From the NCBI RefSeq assembly GCF_900168065.1, contig NZ_FUZZ01000002.1, forward strand, positions 1,054,001-1,118,000: a stretch of 64,000 nucleotides of DNA, given 5' to 3'. Of the stretch, positions 1 through 7,149 are shown in pieces. Position numbers and translations under genes: made by a program. Every line of letters starts with the position of its first letter. The stretch's first letter is position 1. The stretch comes from Chitinophaga ginsengisegetis (lineage in GTDB: Bacteria > Bacteroidota > Bacteroidia > Chitinophagales > Chitinophagaceae). Under the pieces are notes generated by a model. The model ran no database searches. It saw only the letters and a program-made list of their open reading frames with translations, and was not told the origin of the DNA.

Positions 1-1160
1 AGATGCACGTATAAACGTTTGGTAGTTGGATTGTAAGTAAGCAAACTGTTATCCGGACGTTTGAACTCTGCGGGAGCTTCGGTACAACCGTAAATGGAAC
101 GGCCATTCACCTGCATCCACTCGCCCATTCCTTTCAGCCTGTCCTGTGCGCGGGCATCAAAAGTACCACGGGAGGTTGGCCCTACATTCAGCAGCAGGTT
201 ACCGCCTTTGCTCACGGATTCAATCAGCAGCACCAGTAACTGCTTGTTATCTTTCCAGGATGTTTCATCACGGTAATACCCCCACGAACCGGAGAAAGTC
301 TGACAGGTTTCCCAATGGATACGTTTACCGTTGCGGGTAGGCCATTCAGATACTTTATATTGCTCCGGTGTGGCAAAATCACCACCATCTTCGTACTCGC
401 CCAGGTCCAGGCGGTCGTTGATGATAATACCCGGTTGCAGTTTGCGGATCATTTTAATAAGATCCAGCGAATTCCAGTCGTTATGATCTTTCCCATGTTC
501 ACCGGGAAAAGAGAAGTCAGTCCAGAGGATGTCTATCTTTCCATAATTGGTCATCAGTTCCTTCACCTGGTTCTTCAGGTAAGTACGGTATTTTTCCATA
601 TCACGGCCTTTATTCAGCTTGTCATAATCCTTTGGATCGGAAGGGCGCTGCGGATGCACCCGATCAATGGTATAATCCGGATGATGCCAGTCGATCAGCG
701 AATAGTAAAACCCTACTTTCAATCCTTCTGCCCGGAAAGCCTCCACCCATTCTTTGATCAGATCTCTTTTAGCTGCGGTGTTAGGCGCTTTATAATCGGT
801 GTATCTGGAATCAAACAGGCAGAAGCCTTCATGATGTTTGGTGGTGATCACCGCATACTTCATACCTGCGGCTTTCGCCTGCCGGGCCCATTCACGTGGA
901 TTGTACAGGTCCGGGTTGTAGAGGTCGAAATATTTCTGATAGGCGCTGTCGGTGATGTGCTCATTACTCTTTACCCATTCATGGCGGGAAGGCATGGAAT
1001 ACAGTCCCCAGTGAATAAACATGCCAAAGCGGTCGTTCACCCACCAGGCCAGCCGCTGTTCTTTTTGTGCATCCGTTTCATTGAATATTCTCTTCTCCTG
1101 TGCATTTACTGCCGACAGGAAAACCAGGAAAGTGAGGATACAAAGCGATAGTTTCTTCAT
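1..1160 (-). CDS. alpha-L-fucosidase, GH29 (C-terminus outside window)
   Basis: Exported retaining alpha-L-fucosidase that removes terminal L-fucose from glycans. Residues 1-20 are a Sec signal peptide (MKKLSLCILTFL...SAVNA). The GH29 barrel follows: FGMFIHWGLYS from residue 45, ITTKHHEGFCLFD downstream, LWTDFSFPG with D215 at the expected nucleophile position, and SKGGNLLLNVGP. The frame is still open at base 1, so the C-terminal end is missing. It starts at the ATG at 1158-1160, 37 bases after the preceding gene's stop, as last visible member of a three-gene minus-strand operon. The family call is firm. The exact linkage cleaved and the acid/base residue cannot be read from sequence alone. 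Confidence 0.93.
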   Translation of the reverse strand, partial: MKKLSLCILTFLVFLSAVNAQEKRIFNETDAQKEQRLAWWVNDRFGMFIHWGLYSMPSRHEWVKSNEHITDSAYQKYFDLYNPDLYNPREWARQAKAAGMKYAVITTKHHEGFCLFDSRYTDYKAPNTAAKRDLIKEWVEAFRAEGLKVGFYYSLIDWHHPDYTIDRVHPQRPSDPKDYDKLNKGRDMEKYRTYLKNQVKELMTNYGKIDILWTDFSFPGEHGKDHNDWNSLDLIKMIRKLQPGIIINDRLDLGEYEDGGDFATPEQYKVSEWPTRNGKRIHWETCQTFSGSWGYYRDETSWKDNKQLLVLLIESVSKGGNLLLNVGPTSRGTFDARAQDRLKGMGEWMQVNGRSIYGCTEAPAEFKRPDNSLLTYNPTTKRLYVH

Positions 1161-1197
1161 AACTAAATAAATTATACAAATTTGGTTTGATACAAGG

Positions 1198-3357
1198 TTA
1201 TTCGGCTACCAGCCAGGTGTAACCATTTGCCGGGATGGTTACTTTAACATGCGCGTTGTAACTACGGTCAAGGGTATACGTTTTTAGCGCCCCTTCTTTT
1301 TCCCGGATACGTACGCTTTGTGTGAGCCCGCTGTAATACAAGGGCAAAGCCACTTCACGGGCAATGGCCTGTTGAGTTGGATTATACAGCATCACAAAGG
1401 CCTTTTGCGGCAATTGTGCGCTTACGTGCATAATCCCGTCCCAGTCGCGGCCATCGGCCCTGCGCAGGTGAATGATATCAGTATTAAGAATGTTACGATA
1501 CTTTTTATACCAGGTGATCATATTCTTCACCAGGTTTTTGGTACTATCGGTGTCGTATAAACGCGGACCGCGGTAGCATGCCTGAACGCCGGCGCCGTAG
1601 TACTGTGCCATCAGCTGGTCGTACGCATCCAGGTGATCTTTCAGCGGTTCAAGGGTAGCAGCTGCACCACCACCCTGGTATTCGCTGAGCGGTACAAAGC
1701 CCCAGCCCATGGAAGGGGTTTTCTCCCAGGTGCCGTCAAAAATATTCTGCCTGTTCAGGATCAGTTGTTCTGTGCGCGGCAGGGAAAAATTTACTTCCCG
1801 GTAACCCAATGCTATTTTGTTGGTACCATCCATGAAGTACCAGTCGGGCGCATTTACATACACGCCTTTTTCATTGAGCCAGTGATAAAGTCCTTTCTGC
1901 AACTGCATTTGCTTCCACTGGGAATCTTCCAGGCCTGTATGACCCGGGTGTGTAGTGGATGCACAAACATCTCCCGGATAAGGACCATCGTTTTCAAAAA
2001 TATCGAAGCCGGTAGCGCTGATAAAACTTTTAATTTTCTGCAGATAACCCAGGCCCCATTTACTTCCCATACAGGGAGCATTGCCGAAAAATGCGCCGCC
2101 TGTTTTGCCGGTAGCCGGGTTAATTACGTCATCTTCCTCACTGATACGCCTGCTCGAAAACAGGGAGTAACCGCCCAGCAGTATCTTTTTACTATGTGCA
2201 TAATCCGCCAGTGCTTTGAACTTAGCGATGTTGGCAGCACCGGTATCTTCCATATTCAAACCACTGCCAAAGCTAAGGATCACGCCTTCATAGCCGGTTG
2301 CAGCGCATTGGTCAATGATCGCCTTGACCTTCACGGGCTCGGTACTTACCAGGTGCATAAAAATGGGATTCTCTGTGGTCCAGGGTGCGATGGTGCGGTA
2401 AAATCTTCTTTTAGCCAATCCATTTCTTTCGCGGTCATAACTATCAAACAACAGCTCGTAGGTGCGGATAGATTCAAAATGTTCACCGGCAGCTAAGGTA
2501 ATGCCTACCGGTACAATCGGGTATACTTCCAGCAGGCAGGGCGTTTGCAGATCGTAGTTTACCTGGGAGGTGTAGGTGCTGTCTGCTTTCCAGTGAGTGG
2601 TTTGATCACTGAGATTTGCCTTCATGGCATTATTGAAAGCATAATTACTTTCAATATAAATTCCGTGCGGCACCTGCATTTTATTCACACCACCTACTAC
2701 TGCAGATTCTTCTTCCGGTGTTGCCAGTATTTCATTTACTACCTGTTGCAGCTTTACGGGTAGCCCGCCCTGGTTGGTGATCTCCAGCCATTTCGAGATG
2801 AGTGGAATACCATCAAATATATCGTAATGTACTTTAACATGGATCCCTTTCAGCTCAGGCGCCTGCGCTTCATAGGAAAAGGTAAGCTCCTTGCCGGTGG
2901 GCTGCTTTGGATTGCTGCACCAGCCGTTTGCCTGCCATTTTAAATAGGGAGAGATGGAGGTTACCTGGTGGCCGCTGTATATAAAATCTGTTGAACCGGC
3001 TTTCAGGTTGTCCAGCCACGCGGGGAGCAGGTACGCCTGTTGTTTCTGCCCTTGTGCGCCGCCAATCATATAGTCGTGCCCGTTAATAGTAAGCCGGGCT
3101 TCCGGTTTAATGGCGCGCAGCAACTGTTCACCGCTGACCAGGTTACGGTAATCGGTGCATATCACGTTGGGGGTTATACGAAAACTCCGGCTCAGCAACC
3201 CGTTGCTGAGCGTAATTTCCTTATCTTTTTCAGTTACCGTGGCGGTATACGACTGGTGGCTGATGAGCCAGTCGGTCGCAGGGGCTTTCACCTGTGCGAT
3301 CGCTATACCGGAATAAAGACTGGTAACCAGTCCAAACAGGAGTTGTGTTTTTTTCAT
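1198..3357 (-). CDS. exported alpha-galactosidase-like glycoside hydrolase (clan GH-D-like)
   Basis: Probable exported glycosidase of about 719 residues between two GH29 genes. The start at 3357 gives a clean signal peptide (MKKTQLLFGLVTSLYSGIAIA); a longer frame to 3420 would overlap the upstream gene and lacks a signal. Architecture: N-terminal beta-sandwich-like part (about residues 25-330), a barrel-like part with VILSFGSGLN, FENDGPYPGD and NAPDWYFMDG, and a C-terminal beta domain. D457 in FENDGP is the best nucleophile candidate. The layout resembles GH27/GH36 enzymes but I cannot place it in a numbered family. It lies 23 bases after the upstream fucosidase stop, so co-transcription is likely and a shared fucose/galactose-containing substrate is plausible. 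Confidence 0.7.
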   Translation of the reverse strand: MKKTQLLFGLVTSLYSGIAIAQVKAPATDWLISHQSYTATVTEKDKEITLSNGLLSRSFRITPNVICTDYRNLVSGEQLLRAIKPEARLTINGHDYMIGGAQGQKQQAYLLPAWLDNLKAGSTDFIYSGHQVTSISPYLKWQANGWCSNPKQPTGKELTFSYEAQAPELKGIHVKVHYDIFDGIPLISKWLEITNQGGLPVKLQQVVNEILATPEEESAVVGGVNKMQVPHGIYIESNYAFNNAMKANLSDQTTHWKADSTYTSQVNYDLQTPCLLEVYPIVPVGITLAAGEHFESIRTYELLFDSYDRERNGLAKRRFYRTIAPWTTENPIFMHLVSTEPVKVKAIIDQCAATGYEGVILSFGSGLNMEDTGAANIAKFKALADYAHSKKILLGGYSLFSSRRISEEDDVINPATGKTGGAFFGNAPCMGSKWGLGYLQKIKSFISATGFDIFENDGPYPGDVCASTTHPGHTGLEDSQWKQMQLQKGLYHWLNEKGVYVNAPDWYFMDGTNKIALGYREVNFSLPRTEQLILNRQNIFDGTWEKTPSMGWGFVPLSEYQGGGAAATLEPLKDHLDAYDQLMAQYYGAGVQACYRGPRLYDTDSTKNLVKNMITWYKKYRNILNTDIIHLRRADGRDWDGIMHVSAQLPQKAFVMLYNPTQQAIAREVALPLYYSGLTQSVRIREKEGALKTYTLDRSYNAHVKVTIPANGYTWLVAE

Positions 3358-3380
3358 GTTCTTGTTCTTCTGATAAATTA

Positions 3381-5177
3381 TTATTTCACTGGTTGCAGGA
3401 TTACTTTCCGTAACCAGCATAGTTCATTTTTGTTACCGGAAACCGGTTTCACTGTCAGGTTTTGTTTTCCTTCCTTATCGATATGTATAATGCCTATTGC
3501 GTGTTGAATAAAGTTCATGGGTTTGTGGCTGTCGTAGCTACCGGTTACCAGCGTGAGGAAAGGCAGTTGTTGTCCGCCGAGGGTTACCAGTCCCTGTTGC
3601 GAGGCGCTGCCCGGTTCGCACGCGTAATCCAGTATGATTTTATAGTCGCCTGCGTCCTGCACTTCCAGCGGAAATACGATGGCATCGTCCGGGGTTACCA
3701 TACCGGTGATGCAGTTATCATGTTTCCAGTCGCCAAAGTAATGAGAATAAGTAAAGAGTTTGCTTTTGGCGGCGCCATTGAAGACGGCCCATACGGCGGG
3801 GATTTCCGCCTGCGGATATTCGCTGCTCACGGTTTGCGTGCGGAGCTGTGATAAGTCGGTTTGCGGCCCCGTATATTCCACTTCCAACACGGTGCTTCGT
3901 GTATCCGGCAACGTTACCGGCAGGTGGATAATGGTTTCTTCCGGCAGCTGTTTCCATACAAGCAGGTTTTTAGTGCCCATAATTTTCACCGATTTAATTT
4001 TTGCGGTGAGTCCGGGTACCCGTAGCTTCCTGTTGGCGGGCATTTGCCAGATATGCAGGAATAACTTTCCGGGCTTACTGGTGGTTACGCCCCAGGGCTG
4101 TGCCGGGATCAGTCCCCAGGTGGTGCCGTAAATGCTTTCGCCGTAGGTTTGCAGCCATTTACCGGTGGCTTTCAGGTATGCTATGGAATAGGCGGGCCAT
4201 TGGCCATTGCCATCGGGACCAACATTCAGCATGAGGTTTCCTCCTTTGGAGGCCACATTACCGAGGAGCCGGATGATTTGCTCAGGTGATTTAAAGTTCA
4301 GGTCGTGCCGGATATAGCCCCAGGAGTCGTTATGTGTATAAATGGATTCCCAGGCGCCGGGGATGGGAACCGGGGGCACTTCAGAATCGCCAAAGTCGCG
4401 GTAGTCGCCAAGATCATGACCTACACGGCTGCTGAATAAGCAGCCTGGCTGCAGTAACCGGAGACTATCGATCATTTGTTTCGTTTGTGCTGCTGTTAAC
4501 CCGCCGGGCATATCAAACCAAACGAGGCCAAGCGGGCCGTAATTGGTTAATAGTTCTTTCAGCTGCGGGATCGATTTGGTGCGATAGTATTGCTGGTAAT
4601 CTTTCTCTTTATTTTTAAAATCCCAGTTATTGCCTCCGCCGTCAGGTTCGTGCCAGTCGAGGAACTGGGAGTAATAGAATCCGAATTGTATGCCTTTTGC
4701 ACGGCAGGCGTCGGATAGCGCCTTCATGGGGTCTTTTTTATAGGGAGAGGCGTCCACAATATCAAAGTCTGTTACTTTGGAATCGTACATACTGAAGCCT
4801 TCGTGGTGTTTGGCGGTGATCACCATATATTTAATCCCGGATTGCCGGGCTGTTTCCGCCCATTCTTCTGCATTAAACCCGGTAGGATTGAATGATTGCG
4901 CTACTTTGGCATATTCTGCCGCCGGTGCTTTTGCGCGGTTCATAATCCATTCGCCGCTGCCGTAGTAACTGCTGTCTTTCCAGCGGCCACCGAGTTTAGA
5001 GTAAAGTCCCCAGTGAATGAACAACCCGAATTTTGCTTCCCCGAACCATTTCAGCCCCGGGTGGAGCTTATTGGCTATGGCACCTTTATTCCACATATCC
5101 GGCATGTCCTGGGCATTCCCTTTTAGCGGGGTGAGCAGGCATAGGAATAGCAATAACGTTGGAATCCGGTGAAACAT
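3381..5177 (-). CDS. alpha-L-fucosidase, GH29, with C-terminal beta domain
   Basis: First gene of the minus-strand glycosidase operon. Signal peptide MFHRIPTLLLFLCLLTPLKGNAQ, then the GH29 catalytic barrel: FGLFIHWGLYSKLGG, ITAKHHEGFSMYDSK and GLVWFDMPGG with D222 in the nucleophile position, then SKGGNLMLNVGPDG. The last roughly 170 residues look like the beta-sandwich tail common in this family. At 598 residues it is longer than minimal GH29 enzymes. Together with the fucosidase at the window's left edge it gives two GH29 enzymes in one operon, probably with different linkage or subsite preferences. A TACCTTTG -7 element lies about 100 bases upstream. Confidence 0.94.
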   Translation of the reverse strand: MFHRIPTLLLFLCLLTPLKGNAQDMPDMWNKGAIANKLHPGLKWFGEAKFGLFIHWGLYSKLGGRWKDSSYYGSGEWIMNRAKAPAAEYAKVAQSFNPTGFNAEEWAETARQSGIKYMVITAKHHEGFSMYDSKVTDFDIVDASPYKKDPMKALSDACRAKGIQFGFYYSQFLDWHEPDGGGNNWDFKNKEKDYQQYYRTKSIPQLKELLTNYGPLGLVWFDMPGGLTAAQTKQMIDSLRLLQPGCLFSSRVGHDLGDYRDFGDSEVPPVPIPGAWESIYTHNDSWGYIRHDLNFKSPEQIIRLLGNVASKGGNLMLNVGPDGNGQWPAYSIAYLKATGKWLQTYGESIYGTTWGLIPAQPWGVTTSKPGKLFLHIWQMPANRKLRVPGLTAKIKSVKIMGTKNLLVWKQLPEETIIHLPVTLPDTRSTVLEVEYTGPQTDLSQLRTQTVSSEYPQAEIPAVWAVFNGAAKSKLFTYSHYFGDWKHDNCITGMVTPDDAIVFPLEVQDAGDYKIILDYACEPGSASQQGLVTLGGQQLPFLTLVTGSYDSHKPMNFIQHAIGIIHIDKEGKQNLTVKPVSGNKNELCWLRKVILQPVK

Positions 5178-5277
5178 ATAGCTAAGTTTAGTAGTACAAC
5201 CCGTAAAAAATATACATATCCCGCGGCATATGCAAATGCATGGAAAATGGTATCAGGGAAAGGGAAAATGCTACAAT

Positions 5278-5285
5278 CAAAGGTA
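5278..5285 (-). promoter_or_regulatory. Bacteroidota -7 element for the GH29 operon
   Basis: The minus strand reads TACCTTTG, matching the Bacteroidota -7 consensus TAnnTTTG. It lies about 100 bases upstream of the fucosidase start at 5177. I see no good TTTG at the usual 19-20 base distance, so only half of the promoter is supported. Confidence 0.4.
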
Positions 5286-5379
5286 ATGGGCGGGCTCATC
5301 GCGTCATTAACCAATGATTAACGATTATTCCGGGTAGTAATATTTAATTTCGATACCAGACAAGTTACAATAACTAAGC

Positions 5380-5528
5380 ATTATGGTAACTTTCCAAATT
5401 CAGCAATCATCTTATTTAGCTTAATAACAGGCTATAATGTGTTATCAGCATCTGACGCAATGCCGCAGGTGCCATGTGAATGTTTTAAAGACCTCTGCTG
5501 TATGTCATCAGCAGGGGTTTCTTTTTTT
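5380..5528 (+). ncRNA. possible small RNA ending in a terminator
   Basis: No reading frame of note occupies this part of the 667-base gap between divergent genes. It ends in a clear intrinsic terminator on the plus strand (5491-5528: CCTCTGCTG, a short loop, CAGCAGGGG, then a T run). The divergent genes on either side do not need a plus-strand terminator here, so a short transcript from within the gap is the simplest explanation. The 5' end is a guess and no promoter could be fixed. Confidence 0.3.
5491..5528 (+). terminator. intrinsic terminator in divergent gap
   Basis: Stem CCTCTGCTG / CAGCAGGGG (one G-T pair) with loop tatgtcat, followed by TTTCTTTTTTT. No annotated plus-strand gene precedes it. 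Confidence 0.7.
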
Positions 5529-5639
5529 AACCCATCCCCCGTTATTTCAATTCTTGTTTAGGTTTAGTTAACGCTCTGCACCAGCTATCCGGCTAATATT
5601 GTTTTACCGTTTTATGTTCAGTAGTATCTGAAATGCATA

Positions 5640-5805
5640 CAACTAATAAATATCTTACCTGTTGGCCTTTTCAGGCCGACGGTGCACTTTGTAAACACCG
5701 GTTGCGTTTAAACAATCACCCACCGGTTTCACGATCAATGGGTTTTTGATTTAATCATCATCTAGCTACAGCGCCTCTGCGGTTTCCACTGCGGAGGCTT
5801 TTTTT
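5640..5805 (+). ncRNA. second possible small RNA ending in a terminator
   Basis: This segment has local hairpins: GGCC-ttttca-GGCC near 5663-5676 and CGGTG...CACCG near 5680-5700. It ends in a terminator at 5773-5805, 40 bases before the TetR start. No plausible protein is encoded. It could also be a long leader belonging to an unseen upstream transcript. The boundaries are approximate. Confidence 0.28.
5773..5805 (+). terminator. intrinsic terminator upstream of TetR gene
   Basis: Stem GCCTCTGC / GCGGAGGC with one wobble pair, followed by a run of seven T. It insulates the TetR promoter from upstream transcription. Confidence 0.65.
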
Positions 5806-5808
5806 GAT

Positions 5809-5840
5809 ATTGAAAATGAATATTTATTCGCTTATCTTTG
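5809..5840 (+). promoter_or_regulatory. promoter of the TetR gene (possibly leaderless)
   Basis: A perfect -7 element TATCTTTG lies at 5833-5840, with ATTG at 5809-5812 as the -33 element, 20 bases apart. The GTG start codon begins at 5845, four bases after the -7 element, so transcription would begin at or next to the start codon. Confidence 0.65.
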
Positions 5841-5844
5841 TAGG

Positions 5845-6417
5845 GTGAAACTGAAAGACGATAAAAAAATAGTCCAGATTTTCCAGGCAGCCCTCAAGCT
5901 GGTGGCCAAAAAAGGTTTGTCCGGCGTTACAATGGGCGACATCTCCCGGGAAGCCGGCATTGCCACAGGCACGCTCTATGTTTACTTCAAAGGGAAAGAT
6001 GAGCTGATCAATGCCTTATTCGCCGCCTGCAGGGAAAACTCGGTACAGGTATCTTTTAAAGGTTACAACCCGCAATTACCCTTCAAACCCGGGTTTAAAA
6101 ATATCTGGCTGAATATCCTGCGCTATAAGCTGCAACACTTTGAAGAAGTGATTTTTATGGAGCAATGTTATCATTCTCCCTTTATCACTGCCGGTACAAG
6201 GGAAAAGGCCCAGCAACTGTCCGCCCCCTTCTACGCATTGATGGAAAGAGGGCAGAAAGAACAACTTATCAAGCAAACAGATACGGGGCTATTGCTCATC
6301 TTTATGCTGGGCGCCATGAATGAACTGGTAAAACAAACGCACTACAGTGGCATCACTCTTAACAGAAGCCGGATCAACAGTACTTTCGACCTTTGCTGGG
6401 ATGCCCTGAAAGCATAA
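5845..6417 (+). CDS. TetR/AcrR-family transcriptional regulator
   Basis: One-component DNA-binding regulator of 190 residues. The N-terminal 55 residues form the TetR helix-turn-helix (IVQIFQAALKLVAKKGLSGVTMGDIS, then AGIATGTLYVYFKGKDELINALF). The rest is an all-helical ligand-binding and dimer domain of normal length. GTG at 5845 is the only start that keeps helix 1 intact. The ligand and targets cannot be inferred; genes of this type often repress themselves and neighbours. The universal stress protein gene starts 40 bases downstream on the same strand and may be co-transcribed. Confidence 0.9.
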   Translation: MKLKDDKKIVQIFQAALKLVAKKGLSGVTMGDISREAGIATGTLYVYFKGKDELINALFAACRENSVQVSFKGYNPQLPFKPGFKNIWLNILRYKLQHFEEVIFMEQCYHSPFITAGTREKAQQLSAPFYALMERGQKEQLIKQTDTGLLLIFMLGAMNELVKQTHYSGITLNRSRINSTFDLCWDALKA

Positions 6418-6457
6418 TGATAAATGAATAAATGTTCACAAATTAATACCTCTGCAT

Positions 6458-6898
6458 ATGTCAGACATCATGATCGCAGTAGACCTGAGCAGCTTTTCAG
6501 AAAACCTGATCAGGACCGGCCTGGAACTGGCCGATAAAATGAATGCTTCCGTTACCCTTTTCTCCGTAGTAGAAATAGGCATCGGCATAGGCCTGCCGGA
6601 AGGCGGACCGGTATTTACCGACGATATTCCGGCACGTATCCGGGAAGTGGAGGAAAGACTGGAAGCCTACAAACAAAATTACCCGGATAACAAGAACATC
6701 AGCATTGTGGTAGGCACCGGGAATCCTAAAAATGAAACACTGGTACAGGCACATGAAAGCAACGCCACTATGCTGGTGGTAGGTACCCACGGGCGAACCG
6801 GCCTGGATCATATGCTGCTGGGCAGCAATGCGGAATATATCATCCGCCACTCCCGTATACCCGTATTGGTTGTTCCCTATAACCAGGAAGAACACTAA
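6458..6898 (+). CDS. universal stress protein, UspA family
   Basis: Single-domain Usp of 146 residues, a cytoplasmic nucleotide-binding stress protein. It begins MSDIMIAVDLSSFSENLIRTGLELA and ends with the ATP-binding signature G-2x-G-9x-G-S: GTHGRTGLDHMLLGS, followed by IPVLVVP. The intact motif points to the ATP-binding (MJ0577-like) branch rather than the non-binding UspA branch. It lies 40 bases after the TetR gene and is followed by a strong terminator, so the two probably form a unit. Confidence 0.92.
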   Translation: MSDIMIAVDLSSFSENLIRTGLELADKMNASVTLFSVVEIGIGIGLPEGGPVFTDDIPARIREVEERLEAYKQNYPDNKNISIVVGTGNPKNETLVQAHESNATMLVVGTHGRTGLDHMLLGSNAEYIIRHSRIPVLVVPYNQEEH

Positions 6899-6933
6899 GC
6901 ACAACACGCAACAATTGATACTCAACAGTGGAA

Positions 6934-6961
6934 AACTCCCGGTGCTACCGGGAGTTTTTTT
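6934..6961 (+). terminator. intrinsic terminator after the Usp gene
   Basis: Stem AACTCCCGGT / ACCGGGAGTT around a three-base loop, followed by seven T. Confidence 0.85.
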
Positions 6962-7096
6962 ACGCACAAAACGCTTCTCCTCACTTTTAAACCATTACTA
7001 TGAAAAACATCACTCCCGCAAAATTATACCTGGTGCCAGGAGATTAAAATACCCTTAAACTCCCCACAGCTACAGGGATTCGTTTAAAAGTTGGCA

Positions 7097-7104
7097 TAAC
7101 TTTG
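7097..7104 (+). promoter_or_regulatory. -7 element for mprF
   Basis: TAACTTTG matches TAnnTTTG. No convincing -33 element is seen. Transcription would start near 7110, beside an ATG at 7111 that opens a 12-codon frame ending in the mprF start. Confidence 0.5.
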
Positions 7105-7110
7105 TAATCA

Positions 7111-7149
7111 ATGCGAACAACAGATCTAACGAAACCCACGAACCTTTGA
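7111..7149 (+). CDS. 12-codon upstream ORF overlapping the mprF start
   Basis: ATG at 7111 encodes MRTTDLTKPTNL and stops at TGA 7147-7149. That stop overlaps the TTG start of mprF (7146-7148) as TTGA. With the -7 element ending at 7104 the ATG would sit at or near the 5' end of the mRNA. It could be a leader peptide feeding ribosomes to mprF by stop-start coupling, or the true mprF N-terminus split by a one-base sequence error. Confidence 0.3.
   Translation: MRTTDLTKPTNL

Noticed and set aside
315..1151. Plus-strand 278-codon open frame
   Set aside because: It lies wholly antisense to the GH29 gene, whose motifs are unmistakable. The translation has no recognisable family and odd composition.
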